NCBI GenBank assembly: GCA_046331705.1
Contig: JAXLQJ010000011.1
Coordinates: 62,001 to 126,000 of the forward strand
DNA from: JADJOY01 sp046331705 [NCBI: bacterium]
GTDB lineage: Bacteria; JADJOY01
Length of the DNA: 64,000 nucleotides
Reading direction: 5' to 3'
Shown here one piece after another: positions 27,331 through 36,844 of this stretch. Position 1 is the stretch's first letter, and each line of letters starts with the position of its first letter. The notes under the pieces were generated by a model. It saw only the letters and a program-made list of their open reading frames with translations. It was not told the DNA's origin and ran no database searches. The position numbers and the translations under genes are program-made.

Positions 27331-28281
27331 ATGGCAACCGACGCTGGTTCCGACAAGATCGTGTGCCCGAAGTGCGGTTTTCAGCAGTACAAGCGCTCCG
27401 CCATCTGCAAGAAATGCGGTCTCATCTTCGACAAGTGGCGCGAGATGCAGGCCAAGAAGCAGAAGGCCGAGCGCGCCGAGATGGCTGGTGCTCCGGAGCC
27501 GGAGGCTCAGAGCCAGCGCACCGTGAGCCCCGTGCTGGTGGTGCTCGCGCTCGCCGCGATCGTGGGCTCCCTCTACGTGCTGGTGATTCGCAAGCCCGCG
27601 ACGCCGCCCGTGGCCCCACCGCCGCCGACCAGCGCCGCGAGCGCGGGGCGCCCGACCCCCGCTCCCGGCGCGCCGCCCGCCGAGACCGGCATCACGCGCC
27701 TCACTCCCAACCCCGCCGCAGCGGCTCCGGCGGCCGCGGCGCAGCCTCGGCCGGCGCCTTCGCGTGATCCTCAGGCGGATCGCTACGACGCCTACAAGAC
27801 CGATCTCGCGCAAGCCGTGCAGACGCTCGCCGGCTTCGAGAAGAAGCTCAAGGAAGGCCTCGACTTCAAGACCATGCGCACCGAGTTCCTCGACACGCGC
27901 ACGGCCGTGGCGCGCGCGTTCAAGGAGCCGCCCAACGAGGGCTGGATCTCGTATCAAGCCGTCGACAAGGCGCTGACCGCGTACTCGGACAGCCTCAAAT
28001 TCTGGGAGTACAGGGTCTACAGTGCCGACTACCGCAACCGTCTGTGGTGCGCGGGCGAGGCGTGTCCGTTCCAGACCGAGCAAGAGTTCAAGGAAGCCGT
28101 GGGCAAGAGCGTGAACCTGTGCTGGGAGCGCGCGAGCGCTTTCCGGCAGATGGCGGAGCGCTACCTGGAATACGGCGACGCGCTCCAGCTCGAGACCGAT
28201 CCTTCGGCGCGCCAGCAGCTCGCCGAGGCCTACAAGGCCGTCGACGAGATCTGGAAGAAGCTGGGACGTCCCGCCGGCTGA
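27331..28281 (+). CDS. Zinc-ribbon single-pass membrane protein
   Basis: The 316-residue product opens with a zinc ribbon, IVCPKCGFQQYKRSAICKKCGLIF, with two Cys-X2-Cys pairs. One membrane helix follows (SPVLVVLALAAIVGSLYVLVI), then a Pro/Ala-rich linker of about 70 residues. A helical periplasmic domain (about residues 145-315) contains two further Cys in LWCAGEACPF and an ERASAFRQMAERYLEYGD segment. The topology is cytoplasmic ribbon inside, helical domain outside. Function is unknown. The ATG at 27331 is chosen because the ribbon follows directly. It converges with the response regulator gene at 28316. Confidence 0.7.
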   Translation: MATDAGSDKIVCPKCGFQQYKRSAICKKCGLIFDKWREMQAKKQKAERAEMAGAPEPEAQSQRTVSPVLVVLALAAIVGSLYVLVIRKPATPPVAPPPPTSAASAGRPTPAPGAPPAETGITRLTPNPAAAAPAAAAQPRPAPSRDPQADRYDAYKTDLAQAVQTLAGFEKKLKEGLDFKTMRTEFLDTRTAVARAFKEPPNEGWISYQAVDKALTAYSDSLKFWEYRVYSADYRNRLWCAGEACPFQTEQEFKEAVGKSVNLCWERASAFRQMAERYLEYGDALQLETDPSARQQLAEAYKAVDEIWKKLGRPAG

Positions 28282-28315
28282 ACCGCAGCGCGAGGCGCTG
28301 CGCGCTTCCACGCGC

Positions 28316-28807
28316 TCAGCGTCGCCTGGTCCCGCTTGCCGCGCTCTTGGGTTTCGCGGCGCGCGTGGAGCGCGTCGGCGGCTCCGCGCGGACGCCCGCG
28401 GACGGCGCGCTCGCGGCGAGCGCGTTCGCAGGCTCGACCTGGCGACGCTGCTCGAGCAGCGCTCGCACGGTGTCGAGGAGCGGGGTCACGTCGGACGATT
28501 TGAGCACGTACGCGTCCGCCGGCAGCGTGCTCATGTCGCCCTGGTACGAGCTGTACGCGGAGGACAGGATGATCGCCAGCTGGCGGTGCCGGGCCCGAAC
28601 CGAGGTGAGCAGCTCGAGGCCGCTCGGTCCCGGCATGCGGATGTCGAGCACCATCAGGTCCGGGCAGCCGCGCGCCAGCGTCTCGAGCAGCGTCGCGCCG
28701 TTCGGCAGCTCGTCCACCTCGTAGCCCGCTGCCTCGAGCTCGGTGCGATAGAGGAGGCGGATGTGCGCCTCGTCGTCGACGATCAGGATCTTGGAGCGCG
28801 CGGTCAC
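28316..28807 (-). CDS. Single-domain response regulator with basic tail
   Basis: The 163-residue protein is a CheY-type receiver. It shows KILIVDDEAHIRLLYRTELEAAGYEV, phosphoacceptor Asp in LMVLDIRMPGPSG, Ser/Ser at the switch position (IILSSAYSSY) and Lys in AYVLKSSDV. The last 45 residues are Ala/Arg/Lys/Pro-rich and not part of the fold. There is no DNA-binding domain, so it would act by protein contact. The start is GTG at 28807, overlapping the stop of the M20-like gene (GTGA), so it is translated as the second gene of that unit. No partner kinase is adjacent. Confidence 0.85.
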   Translation of the reverse strand: MTARSKILIVDDEAHIRLLYRTELEAAGYEVDELPNGATLLETLARGCPDLMVLDIRMPGPSGLELLTSVRARHRQLAIILSSAYSSYQGDMSTLPADAYVLKSSDVTPLLDTVRALLEQRRQVEPANALAASAPSAGVRAEPPTRSTRAAKPKSAASGTRRR

Positions 28808-29961
28808 GACCCGAGTCCGTTTCCCCGATACCCCAGCAAGGCTAGCGCGGTCAGAAACACTTGCGCCAGCCCGTCCGAGATGGGCTCGAGCTCGACCCAT
28901 TCGTTCTCGCGGTGGCGGTTGCGACCGTGCGTGATTCCCAGCACCACGCTTGGGATGCTCGACGTCAGCGCCAGCGCTTCCTCGGCTCCGCCCGGGCTCG
29001 TGATCGTACGGATGTTGAGCGCCTGGTGGACGGCCAGCACCGTCTGCACCAGCGGGTGGAGGTCCGAGAGCGCGGTCTCGTCCCAGCCGCCCACGACCTC
29101 CATCTTGAGCGAGACGCCGCGCTCGGCGGCCACCTCGCGCACCACGCTGCGCACGGCGCGCTCGGCGTTGCTGAACGACCGCGGGCTCGGGCCCTTGAGA
29201 TCGAGCCCGATGCCATCGGCGGCGTGGGGGCCGCAGGACAGCACGCCTTCGAGTGGATCGAGATCGATCTTGACGCCCGTGCCCAGATCCTCGAGCGCGC
29301 CCAGCGCGCGCAACAGATCGGGGAGGAACTCCATCGGCTCCACCGGCCGGCGATTGGTGGCCGCCCACACGATGCGCAGTCGCCGCGTGCAGACCGTGTT
29401 GAACGAGAGCCGGCCCAGCCCGTGCCCCTTGAGGCAGAGCATCCAGCCGATCCTCCCCTCGAGCCGCCGCAGCACCCGCTTGAGCCCGGCGACGTTTCCG
29501 GCGCCTTCGGTGGCGGAGGTGGCGGCGAAGATCACCGGCCCCAGCGGCTCGAGCGCCGCGTTGGCGAACACCTCGGCGAGCGCCAGCAGCGCCGCGAGGC
29601 CGAGCGCGTTGTCGCCGATTCCCGGTCCCACGACCTTCTTGCCTTCGACCCGCGCGGTGGAGTTCACGCTCGCGGGAAAGATCGTGTCGAGGCTGGCTTG
29701 CAGCAGCAACGCGGGGCCGGGGCGGGTGCCGGGGAACTCGGCCACCACGTCCCAGCGCGGCGTGCGGTGGGCGTCGAGTCCGATCGAGTGGAAGCGCTCG
29801 ATCAAGAACCGGGCGCGCTCGCGCTCGGAGAAGGTGGGCGCGGGGATCTGGTTGATCGCGATCGCGTCGGCGGCGACCGCGGCGATGTTGCGGTCGATCA
29901 CGTGCAGCACGTGGCCGACCTTGGTGCTCGCGAGGGTCTGCGCGATCGTCGGAAAGGTCAT
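28804..29961 (-). CDS. M20-family peptidase homologue with degenerate metal site
   Basis: The 385-residue protein aligns over the whole M20/PepT-like fold: INQIPAPTFSERERARFLIERFHSIG, LLLQASLDTIFPAS, GPGIGDNALGLAALLALAE, IFAATSATEGAGN, SPGGAEEALALTSSIPSVVLGITHG. In active members the first metal ligand is the His of HxDT. Here it is Ser90 (SLDT). The catalytic Glu of the EE pair is Thr151 (TE), and the later acidic ligand falls in CLKGHG. Asp92 and Asp117 remain. The enzyme is therefore likely inactive as a binuclear zinc peptidase and may have a binding or altered role. It overlaps the response regulator gene downstream, which suggests a regulatory connection. Confidence 0.8.
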   Translation of the reverse strand: MTFPTIAQTLASTKVGHVLHVIDRNIAAVAADAIAINQIPAPTFSERERARFLIERFHSIGLDAHRTPRWDVVAEFPGTRPGPALLLQASLDTIFPASVNSTARVEGKKVVGPGIGDNALGLAALLALAEVFANAALEPLGPVIFAATSATEGAGNVAGLKRVLRRLEGRIGWMLCLKGHGLGRLSFNTVCTRRLRIVWAATNRRPVEPMEFLPDLLRALGALEDLGTGVKIDLDPLEGVLSCGPHAADGIGLDLKGPSPRSFSNAERAVRSVVREVAAERGVSLKMEVVGGWDETALSDLHPLVQTVLAVHQALNIRTITSPGGAEEALALTSSIPSVVLGITHGRNRHRENEWVELEPISDGLAQVFLTALALLGYRGNGLGS

Positions 29962-30252
29962 GGTGGATCGCCGGGGTCGGGACGACGCGGGCTCGCGTGC
30001 GGGCATCACGCGACGGCAGCATACCCCGACTCGTCCGCGCTGCCTCGCGGTACCGAGCCCACGCCGAGCCGACTGCGGTGCGCGCCGCGATCGGTTGCTC
30101 GCCTTCGGTGCAAGCGGTAACCTCGCCGCGACTCGAACGGAAACGAATCGTCGCTCCCCCGTTCACGACCACGCGAGCACGCCGAAGCCCGTCGTCGCGG
30201 TTCGTCGCCCGGTGTGGGTGACGGACATCGGTCCACGCCCGCGGAACCCTCG

Positions 30253-31284
30253 ATGCAGTGCACCTCGTGCCACGGCGACCTCAAGGCGTCCGCGAACTTC
30301 TGCACGCATTGCGGCCAGGCGCTGCGCACGGTCGCGCGCTGCCCGAGCTGTGACGGAGTCGTCGCGACCGACGATCGCTTCTGCGAGCGCTGCGGAACGC
30401 GCTTACGCGCCGCCGAGCCAAGCGCCGCGGCACCCGCGGACGTCGCCGGGATCGCGGGACGGGGAGTGACGATCGAGCTCGAGCTGCCGGCGCCCGGCAG
30501 CGAGCCCGATCTCGAGCGTTTCATCCGCGCTGCGCCGACCTTCGTCGAGGTGCCCGGGCCGGAAGGCTCGATGGCACGGGTGACCTTCGGCGCCGCCGAC
30601 ACCGCCGAGCTGATCGCCTTCGTCGAGCGCACCGAGACCCGCCGCGGCCGGCGCGTCTACCGCGACGGACAGCGCCAGCCCTGGGACGACTTCTTTCGCT
30701 TCCTCGAGTGCTATCGGACCCGCCGCCGCTCGACGAGCCCCGAAGAGCATTGCTTCTACGACGACACCAACAACCCGAACGTGTGGGGCTGCTTCCAGGT
30801 GGGAATGCCGCTCGGCACCACGGTGATCGGCTCCGAGTGGCTGCTGCTCGGCAGCTTCGAGAGCGACGGCTCGTTCGTCTTCGACAAGAAGAAGGTGATC
30901 GCCGAGCTCGATCGGCGGCTGGCGCCGTATCGGTTGTGTCCGGCGCTCGAGGTTCGCTACATCGGGCAAGCGCTACGAGCGTTCCCGGCCCGGGTGAACC
31001 CGAAGGCGAATCGCGACTGGCGGTACGTCGAGGACCCGACAGGCAACGATCCCGCGGCGGTCACCGCGCTCAAGCGCGACGGTGGCGCGGCGGTCGAGGT
31101 CCGGGTGCGCGGGGTGGTGCCCGCGAGCCTCGAGGCCGCCGAGCGCACCGCGCAGGCGGTGCGGCGCGCGGTGAACGCGGCGCACAATCCGGCGACCACC
31201 CCGGAGGGCGGCGAGCCCACGGGCGCGGATGCCGGGAGGGGGGCCGGTGCGAGTGGGCCGGCTCCGACGATCGAGGGACCGTGA
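30253..31284 (+). CDS. Double zinc-ribbon protein of unknown function
   Basis: The first 50 residues contain two zinc ribbons, MQCTSCHGDLKASANFCTHCGQ and ARCPSCDGVVATDDRFCERCGT, each with two Cys-X2-Cys knuckles. A soluble alpha/beta region of about 220 residues follows, with conserved-looking aromatic motifs (DDFFRFLECYRTRRR, NPNVWGCFQVGMPLG, WLLLGSFESDGSFVFDKKKVIAELD). A Pro/Gly/Ala-rich tail ends the protein. No membrane helix is seen. I cannot name the C-terminal domain. The stop shares bases with the start of a response regulator gene, so these two are coupled and probably work together. Confidence 0.7.
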   Translation: MQCTSCHGDLKASANFCTHCGQALRTVARCPSCDGVVATDDRFCERCGTRLRAAEPSAAAPADVAGIAGRGVTIELELPAPGSEPDLERFIRAAPTFVEVPGPEGSMARVTFGAADTAELIAFVERTETRRGRRVYRDGQRQPWDDFFRFLECYRTRRRSTSPEEHCFYDDTNNPNVWGCFQVGMPLGTTVIGSEWLLLGSFESDGSFVFDKKKVIAELDRRLAPYRLCPALEVRYIGQALRAFPARVNPKANRDWRYVEDPTGNDPAAVTALKRDGGAAVEVRVRGVVPASLEAAERTAQAVRRAVNAAHNPATTPEGGEPTGADAGRGAGASGPAPTIEGP

Positions 31285-31664
31285 TGTTCTGGCGCAAGAA
31301 GAAGCACATCTTGCTGGTGGACGACGACGAGAGCCTGCTGCGGTCACTCGAGATCTACTTCGGTAAGCAGGACTACAAGGTGTCGTCGATCTCCGAGGGC
31401 ACGGAAGCGCTCGCGTCGTTGCAGGGCAACAAGCTGCCCGATCTGGTGATCCTCGACGTGATGATGGACGGCGTCAACGGCCTTTCCGTGCTCACCGCGC
31501 TCAAGAAGAACGTCTACGGCAAGGCCGTGCCCGTGATCGTGACCAGCGCGTTCCAGAACCCGGACATGGTGCGCCGTTCGTACGAGCTCGGTGCCGCGCT
31601 ATTCATGCCCAAGCCCTTCAAGGTCGAGCGGCTGGCGTTCGAGGCGAAGCGGCTGATGCATTGA
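31284..31664 (+). CDS. Single-domain response regulator (CheY-like)
   Basis: The 126-residue receiver domain begins after a basic leader (MFWRKKK). It has acidic pocket DDDE (ILLVDDDESLL), phosphoacceptor Asp in LVILDVMMDGVNG, Thr/Ser in VIVTSAFQNP and Lys in LFMPKPFKV, so it looks fully functional. There is no output domain. It overlaps the zinc-ribbon gene upstream; a GTG at 31281 is an alternative start one codon earlier. A signalling module in which the zinc-ribbon protein is partner or target is a reasonable inference. No kinase is adjacent. Confidence 0.88.
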   Translation: MFWRKKKHILLVDDDESLLRSLEIYFGKQDYKVSSISEGTEALASLQGNKLPDLVILDVMMDGVNGLSVLTALKKNVYGKAVPVIVTSAFQNPDMVRRSYELGAALFMPKPFKVERLAFEAKRLMH

Positions 31665-31808
31665 GCGCGGCGCCAGGCCGCTCCCGCCGCTGGTGCTCTC
31701 GCGGACCACGCGGCGACGGTCTCGATGCGGCGGATGCGGGATGCGATCGACGCGACCCGCTCGGTGTTGCCAAGGCGAGCGCGAGCGCTACACTCAGACG
31801 GATTGCCC

Positions 31809-31884
<76 letters not shown>

Positions 31885-31995
31885 GGTTCCGAAGTTCGCT
31901 GTGACGAGTCCCAGCGTGCGTCTCACGCGACGCGCTCGGCGTGCGGTCGAGCCTGCGAGACGTGAGTGTCGCCGGGCGAGACCTCCCTCGACGTG

Positions 31996-34473
31996 ATGAC
32001 CAGCGCCACGGCGCCACCGGACGCGCTCGGTCAGCGGCTGGTGGAAGTGGCGCCCCTCGGGTTGCCGCTGGGCGCGCTCACCTATCGGCTCGCCGAGGGT
32101 GCGGTGGACCCGCCGCTGGGCGGGATGGTGCTGGTGCCCGTGGGCGGGCGCCGTGTGCGCGGTGTGGTCGTCGGGCCTGGTCATCCGATCGCCGGGCGCG
32201 ATCTCAAGCCGGTCCTCGCGCAGCTCGACGAGCCCGCTCCCGTTCCCTCCGAGGTCTTGCGGCTGGCGCGGTGGGCCGCGGACTACTATCTCGCGCCGCT
32301 CGGCGAGGTGCTGCGCCTGGCGCTGCCCCCCGGCGCGGCCCGCGCCGAGAGCGCGACCCTGGCGGTCACGGACGCCGGCCGCGAGCTGCTCGCCGACACC
32401 ACGCTCGACGCGGGCGCGCGCGCGCTCCTCGAGCACCTGGCCACGCGCCGTCGGGTGAGCCAGCGCGCCCTGCTGCGGGCGGTCGGCGGGACCCACGCTC
32501 GCCGCCAGCTTCGGAGCCTCGAGCAACGCGGCGCGATCGCCCGCGGGGGTGGCGCGCCTGCCACCCAGCATCGTCCTCGGCGGAGCTACCGCGTGGCGCG
32601 CGACGTCACGCCCGAGGAGGTGCTCGCGCTGGCGCGCCGCGCGCCCAAGCTCGCCGCGGTGTGGGCGCGCGTGGTCGCGCTGGCGACCCCGGTCGAAGCC
32701 GCGGACCTCGCGGAGCTGGGCGCGGACGTGGCGCCGCGGCTCGAGCGACTGACGCGCCGCGGCTGGCTCGCGCGCACCGAGACACGCTCGGGCGCCGGAG
32801 ATCGGCACGTCCTGATGCCGGCGAGCGATCGGCGGCCGGCGCTGACCGACGAGCAACGCGCGGCCCTGGAGGCCATTGACGCCGCACGCGACGCCGGCCG
32901 GGACGCCGATCCGATCGTGCTTCTCGGCGTCACCGGCAGCGGCAAGACCGAGGTCTACCTGGCCGCGGTCGAGGCGACGCTCGCGTGCGCGCGAACCGCG
33001 CTCGTGCTGGTTCCCGAGATCGCCCTCACGCCGCTGGCGCTGGGCCGCTTTCGCCAGCGTTTCGGCGACGCGGTGGGCGTGCTGCACAGCGGGCTGGGTG
33101 ACGCCGAGCGCGCCGCGGAGTGGGCGCGCGTGCTGCGCGGCGAGACCCGCGTGCTGGTGGGCACACGGCTCGCCGTGTTCGCGCCGCTCGCCGATCTCGG
33201 GCTGATCGTCGTCGACGAGGAGCACGACGGCTCCTACAAGCAGGAGACCGGCGCGCGCTACCACGCCCGCGATCTCGCCGTGGTGCGCGGCCGCTTCGCG
33301 GGCGCCGCCGTGGTGCTCGGCTCGGCGACGCCCAGCATCGAGACGTACTGGAACGCGCGCTCGGGCCGCTATCGACTGGTGGAGCTCACGGGCCGGCCAG
33401 GCGGGGCGATCTTGCCCACCATCGAGGTGGTCGACGTGCGCCGCGCGGAGAACCGTCTGGCGGGGAGCTCGCGGCTGTCGCGCCCCATCGCCGAGGCGCT
33501 CGCCGAGAACGCCGCCCGCGGCGAGCAATCGCTGCTCTTCCTCAATCGGCGCGGCTGGGCGCCGCTGCTGGTCTGCGAGAGCTGCGGCGATCGGCCGGGT
33601 TGCGCTCGCTGCAGCGTGTCGCTGGCGTTGCACCGCCGGCCGTCGCGCTTGGTATGCCACCTGTGCGGCGCGCAACGGCCCATCCCCGAATGCTGTGCTC
33701 GCTGCGGCGCCGCGGAGCTGCGCCGGCTGGGGGCCGGCACCCAACGCATCGAGGACGAGCTTCTGGCGCTGCTGCCGGATCTGCGCATCGAACGGCTGGA
33801 CCGCGACGCGGTCGCGAGCGCTGCCGAGCGCACCCGCGCGCTGACGCGGGTCGCGTCGCGTGCGGTGGACGTCCTGGTGGGCACGCAGATGGTGGCGAAG
33901 GGCCACGATTTCCCCCACGTCACGTTCGCCGCGGTGCTCTCCATCGATGGCCTTCTCGCGCGCTCCGACTTCCGTGCCGTGGAACGAGCCTTCCAGTTGC
34001 TGGTGCAGGTCTCGGGTCGCGCCGGACGCGCCGAGCGGCCCGGTCGCGTGGTGTTGCAGAGCTTCCATCCCGAGCACTCGGTCTTCCACTTCGCGAAGAC
34101 CCACGACGTGAAGGGCTTTCTCGACGAGGAGATCGAGTTCCGGCGGGGCTCGGGCTACCCGCCGTTCGGGCGCCTCGCCGCCATCGGCGTCGAGGGGACC
34201 GTGGCGAGCGCCGTCGAGCAGGACGCCCGCTGGCTGGCCGACGAGCTGGGGCGACGCGCCGCCGGCAAGTCGCCGCGCATCGACGTCCTCGGGCCCGCGC
34301 CCGCGTTGGTCGAGCGCGTCGACGAGCACCTGCGACGGCGCGTGTTGCTGCGTGCCGAGCGTCCACGTCTGGTGCAGACGCTGATCGCGGAGGTGCTCGG
34401 CAACCCACCGCGCGTCAAGGCACCGCGCGGGAGTCGTCTCGCCGTGGACGTGGATCCGCTGGTACTCCTCTGA
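31996..34473 (+). CDS. priA: Primosomal replication restart helicase PriA
   Basis: PriA recognises stalled forks and reloads the replicative helicase. The 825-residue protein has an N-terminal DNA-binding part (LVEVAPLGLPLGALTYRL), helicase motif I GVTGSGKTE near residue 311, a DEEHD motif II near 407 and SATPSIETYW. A Cys-rich zinc module near 528-575 (CESCGDRPGCARC...CHLCGAQ...CCARCG) and motif VGTQMVAKGHDFPHVT follow, then QVSGRAGRAERPGRVVLQ. Length is slightly above the usual 730 because of an internal winged-helix-like segment. The ATG at 31996 follows a GTG in the same frame. It begins the priA-fmt-rsmB-rpe run. Confidence 0.97.
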   Translation: MTSATAPPDALGQRLVEVAPLGLPLGALTYRLAEGAVDPPLGGMVLVPVGGRRVRGVVVGPGHPIAGRDLKPVLAQLDEPAPVPSEVLRLARWAADYYLAPLGEVLRLALPPGAARAESATLAVTDAGRELLADTTLDAGARALLEHLATRRRVSQRALLRAVGGTHARRQLRSLEQRGAIARGGGAPATQHRPRRSYRVARDVTPEEVLALARRAPKLAAVWARVVALATPVEAADLAELGADVAPRLERLTRRGWLARTETRSGAGDRHVLMPASDRRPALTDEQRAALEAIDAARDAGRDADPIVLLGVTGSGKTEVYLAAVEATLACARTALVLVPEIALTPLALGRFRQRFGDAVGVLHSGLGDAERAAEWARVLRGETRVLVGTRLAVFAPLADLGLIVVDEEHDGSYKQETGARYHARDLAVVRGRFAGAAVVLGSATPSIETYWNARSGRYRLVELTGRPGGAILPTIEVVDVRRAENRLAGSSRLSRPIAEALAENAARGEQSLLFLNRRGWAPLLVCESCGDRPGCARCSVSLALHRRPSRLVCHLCGAQRPIPECCARCGAAELRRLGAGTQRIEDELLALLPDLRIERLDRDAVASAAERTRALTRVASRAVDVLVGTQMVAKGHDFPHVTFAAVLSIDGLLARSDFRAVERAFQLLVQVSGRAGRAERPGRVVLQSFHPEHSVFHFAKTHDVKGFLDEEIEFRRGSGYPPFGRLAAIGVEGTVASAVEQDARWLADELGRRAAGKSPRIDVLGPAPALVERVDEHLRRRVLLRAERPRLVQTLIAEVLGNPPRVKAPRGSRLAVDVDPLVLL

Positions 34474-34532
34474 GGGCGCTCACGCCGCGGCCGCGACCAC
34501 GGCCCGGATCGCCGTGTGGCGCGAGGTGAGGA

Positions 34533-35468
34533 ATGGCGCTCGACATCGTGTTCTTCGGCACGCCGGCATTCGCGGTCCCGAGCCTCGCGACGCTGCTCGC
34601 GAGCGAGCACCGCGTGCGCGCCGTGGTGACGCAGCCTAAGCGTCCGGCGGGGCGCGGCCGAGCGCCGCGCGCGTCGCCGGTGAGCGAGCTCGCGACGCGC
34701 GCGGGAATCCCCGTGCTCACGCCGGTCAAGCTGCGCGACGGCGCGTTCGCACGGGAGCTGGCCGCGATCGCGCCGGATCTCGGCGTGGTCGTGGCGTACG
34801 GCCGGATCCTGCCCGCGGACGTGCTCGCGGTTCCGCGCCTCGGTTACCTGAACGTGCACGCGTCGCTGCTTCCCGCTCATCGGGGCGCGTCGCCGATCTC
34901 ACAAGCGTTGCTCGTGGGCGATGCGGTGACGGGCGTGAGCCTGATGCGCCTCACGGAAGGCATGGACGAGGGCCCCGTGCTCGCCACGCGCGCCGTCTCG
35001 ATCGAACCCGACGACGATTGTGGCTCGCTCACCACCCGGCTCGCCGAGGTCGGCGCCGCGCTCCTCAGCGAGAACCTCGCGGTGGTCGAGGCGGGGACCG
35101 CGCAGTTCCTGGAGCAAGACCACGCTCGGGCGACCTACACGCGTCCCGTCGAGCGCGAGCACGCGCGCCTCGACTGGTCGCGTGACGCGCGCTCGCTCGC
35201 GAACCTGGTGCGCGCGATGTCGCCAGCGCCGGGTGCGTTCACGCCCTACTCGGGTGGCGTCCTCAAGGTGTACCGAGCACGCCCGGAGCCCGCCGCGGCG
35301 GAAACGCCACCCGGGACCGTGGTGGAGACGAGCGGCGCGGGGCCGCGGATCGCGTGCGCGCACGGCACGCTGCGCTTGCTCGAGGTCCAGCGCGAGGGCG
35401 GGCGGCGTCAGCGCGGTGACGAGTTTCTGCGGGGTGCGCGCATCGCCGTCGGCGAGCGCTGGGGATGA
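34533..35468 (+). CDS. fmt: Methionyl-tRNA formyltransferase
   Basis: Fmt formylates initiator Met-tRNA with 10-formyl-THF. The 311-residue protein has IVFFGTPAFAVPSL at the N-terminus. The catalytic region YLNVHASLLPAHRGASPISQALLVGD (near residues 106-131) contains the Asn-His pair, followed by GVSLMRLTEGMDEGPVL and a C-terminal tRNA-contacting domain. Start ATG 34533 has a GAGGTGAGGA ribosome site. It lies 59 bases after priA, and its stop overlaps the start of rsmB, the common order of genes in many bacteria. Confidence 0.97.
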   Translation: MALDIVFFGTPAFAVPSLATLLASEHRVRAVVTQPKRPAGRGRAPRASPVSELATRAGIPVLTPVKLRDGAFARELAAIAPDLGVVVAYGRILPADVLAVPRLGYLNVHASLLPAHRGASPISQALLVGDAVTGVSLMRLTEGMDEGPVLATRAVSIEPDDDCGSLTTRLAEVGAALLSENLAVVEAGTAQFLEQDHARATYTRPVEREHARLDWSRDARSLANLVRAMSPAPGAFTPYSGGVLKVYRARPEPAAAETPPGTVVETSGAGPRIACAHGTLRLLEVQREGGRRQRGDEFLRGARIAVGERWG

Positions 35469-36844
35469 GCGAGCCGCGTCCGGTGCGGCACGGCTCGCGT
35501 CTGGCGGCGGCGCGGGCGCTCGTCGCCGTGGAGCAGGGCGCGGATCTGGAGCGCGCGCTCGATCGCGAGCTCAGACGTCTCGCGCTCGAGGACCGCCGCG
35601 AGCGTGCCCTCGCGAGCGCGATCGCGCACGCGGCGGTTCGCCATCAGCGCCGCATCGACCTCGTGCTCGAGCGTGCTGCACGCCGCTCGCTCGCACGCGT
35701 GCAGGTGCAGGTCCGCGCGGTGCTGCGCGCGGCGGGCGCGCAGTTGCTGGTCCTCGACGGGGTGCCGGAATACGCCGCCGTCGCTACCGCGCCCGATCTG
35801 GCCCGGGACCTGGGCGCGGCGCGCGCGGTGGGCTTCGTGAACGCGGTGCTGCGCAGCGTGGCTCGTGCGCGGTGTGACGGCGACGTGCCCGCGCCCGACG
35901 TGGCCGTGGGTCCGCTCGCGCGCATCGCGGACGAGCTTTCCTATCCGCGCTGGCTCGCGGAGCGCTGGATCGAGCGCTTCGGCACGCCGGCCGCGGAAGC
36001 GCTCGCCGGCCGCTGGAACGAGCCCGCGACGCTCAGCTTGCGTCTCGCGCCAGGCGTCGACCGCGAGCGATTGCTCACCGCGATCCGCGCCCAGGGCTTC
36101 GAGGCCAGCGCGTCGCCCTGGCTCGCGCGCGCCATTCGCGTCCGCGGCGCGCACCCCGCCGAGCTGCCGGGATGGGAGCAGGGTTGGTTTCAGCCCCAGG
36201 ACGAGGCGTCGCAGGCGGTGGTGGCGCTGCTCGATCCGCGCGTCGACGAGACGATCCTCGACCTGTGCGCGGGATTGGGGACCAAGACCAGCGCCATCCT
36301 GGAGCACGCGGGGACGCCGCGGCGGGTGGTCGCCTGCGATCGATCCGGCGCGCGGCTCGCTGCCCAGGCCGCCGAGTCCCACCGTCGCGGCGACGCATCG
36401 GCGCGCGTTTCGCGGCTGATCCTGGATGGGGTCGCCGAGCTGCCGTTTCGCGAGGGTGCGTTCGATCGCGTGCTCGTGGACGCGCCGTGCACCGGTGTGG
36501 GTGCGCTGCGTCGCCACCCGGAGATCAAATGGCGCCGCACGGCCGCGGACCCTGCACGCCTCGGGGAGATCCAGCGCGCGATCCTCGGAAACGCCGTGCG
36601 GGTGCTGCGGCGCGGCGGTGTCCTCGTCTACAGCACGTGCAGCACCGAGCCCGAGGAGAACGAGGACGTGGTGCGATCGGTGCTGAGACAGCACCCGAGC
36701 TTGATTGTGGAAAGCGCCCGCGATTGGCTACCCGCGCCGTTCGCGCCACTGGTCGCGGACGACGGCTTCCTCAGGACCTATCCCCACGGCGAAGGGCTCG
36801 ACGGCTTCTTCGCCGCGCGTTTGAGAAGGAGTGACCGTGGCTGA
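35465..36844 (+). CDS. rsmB: 16S rRNA (cytosine-967-C5) methyltransferase RsmB
   Basis: RsmB adds a methyl group to C967 of 16S rRNA using SAM. The 459-residue protein has the N-terminal NusB-like domain (ARALVAVEQGADLERALDREL...VNAVLRSVARAR). A Rossmann methyltransferase domain follows with ILDLCAGLGTKTSAIL, motif IV DAPCTGVGALRRHPEIKWRR (near residue 339) and motif VI YSTCSTEPEENEDVV (near 388). Both catalytic Cys, in PCTG and TCST, are present. It overlaps fmt by four bases at its start and rpe at its end. Confidence 0.96.
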   Translation: MSEPRPVRHGSRLAAARALVAVEQGADLERALDRELRRLALEDRRERALASAIAHAAVRHQRRIDLVLERAARRSLARVQVQVRAVLRAAGAQLLVLDGVPEYAAVATAPDLARDLGAARAVGFVNAVLRSVARARCDGDVPAPDVAVGPLARIADELSYPRWLAERWIERFGTPAAEALAGRWNEPATLSLRLAPGVDRERLLTAIRAQGFEASASPWLARAIRVRGAHPAELPGWEQGWFQPQDEASQAVVALLDPRVDETILDLCAGLGTKTSAILEHAGTPRRVVACDRSGARLAAQAAESHRRGDASARVSRLILDGVAELPFREGAFDRVLVDAPCTGVGALRRHPEIKWRRTAADPARLGEIQRAILGNAVRVLRRGGVLVYSTCSTEPEENEDVVRSVLRQHPSLIVESARDWLPAPFAPLVADDGFLRTYPHGEGLDGFFAARLRRSDRG

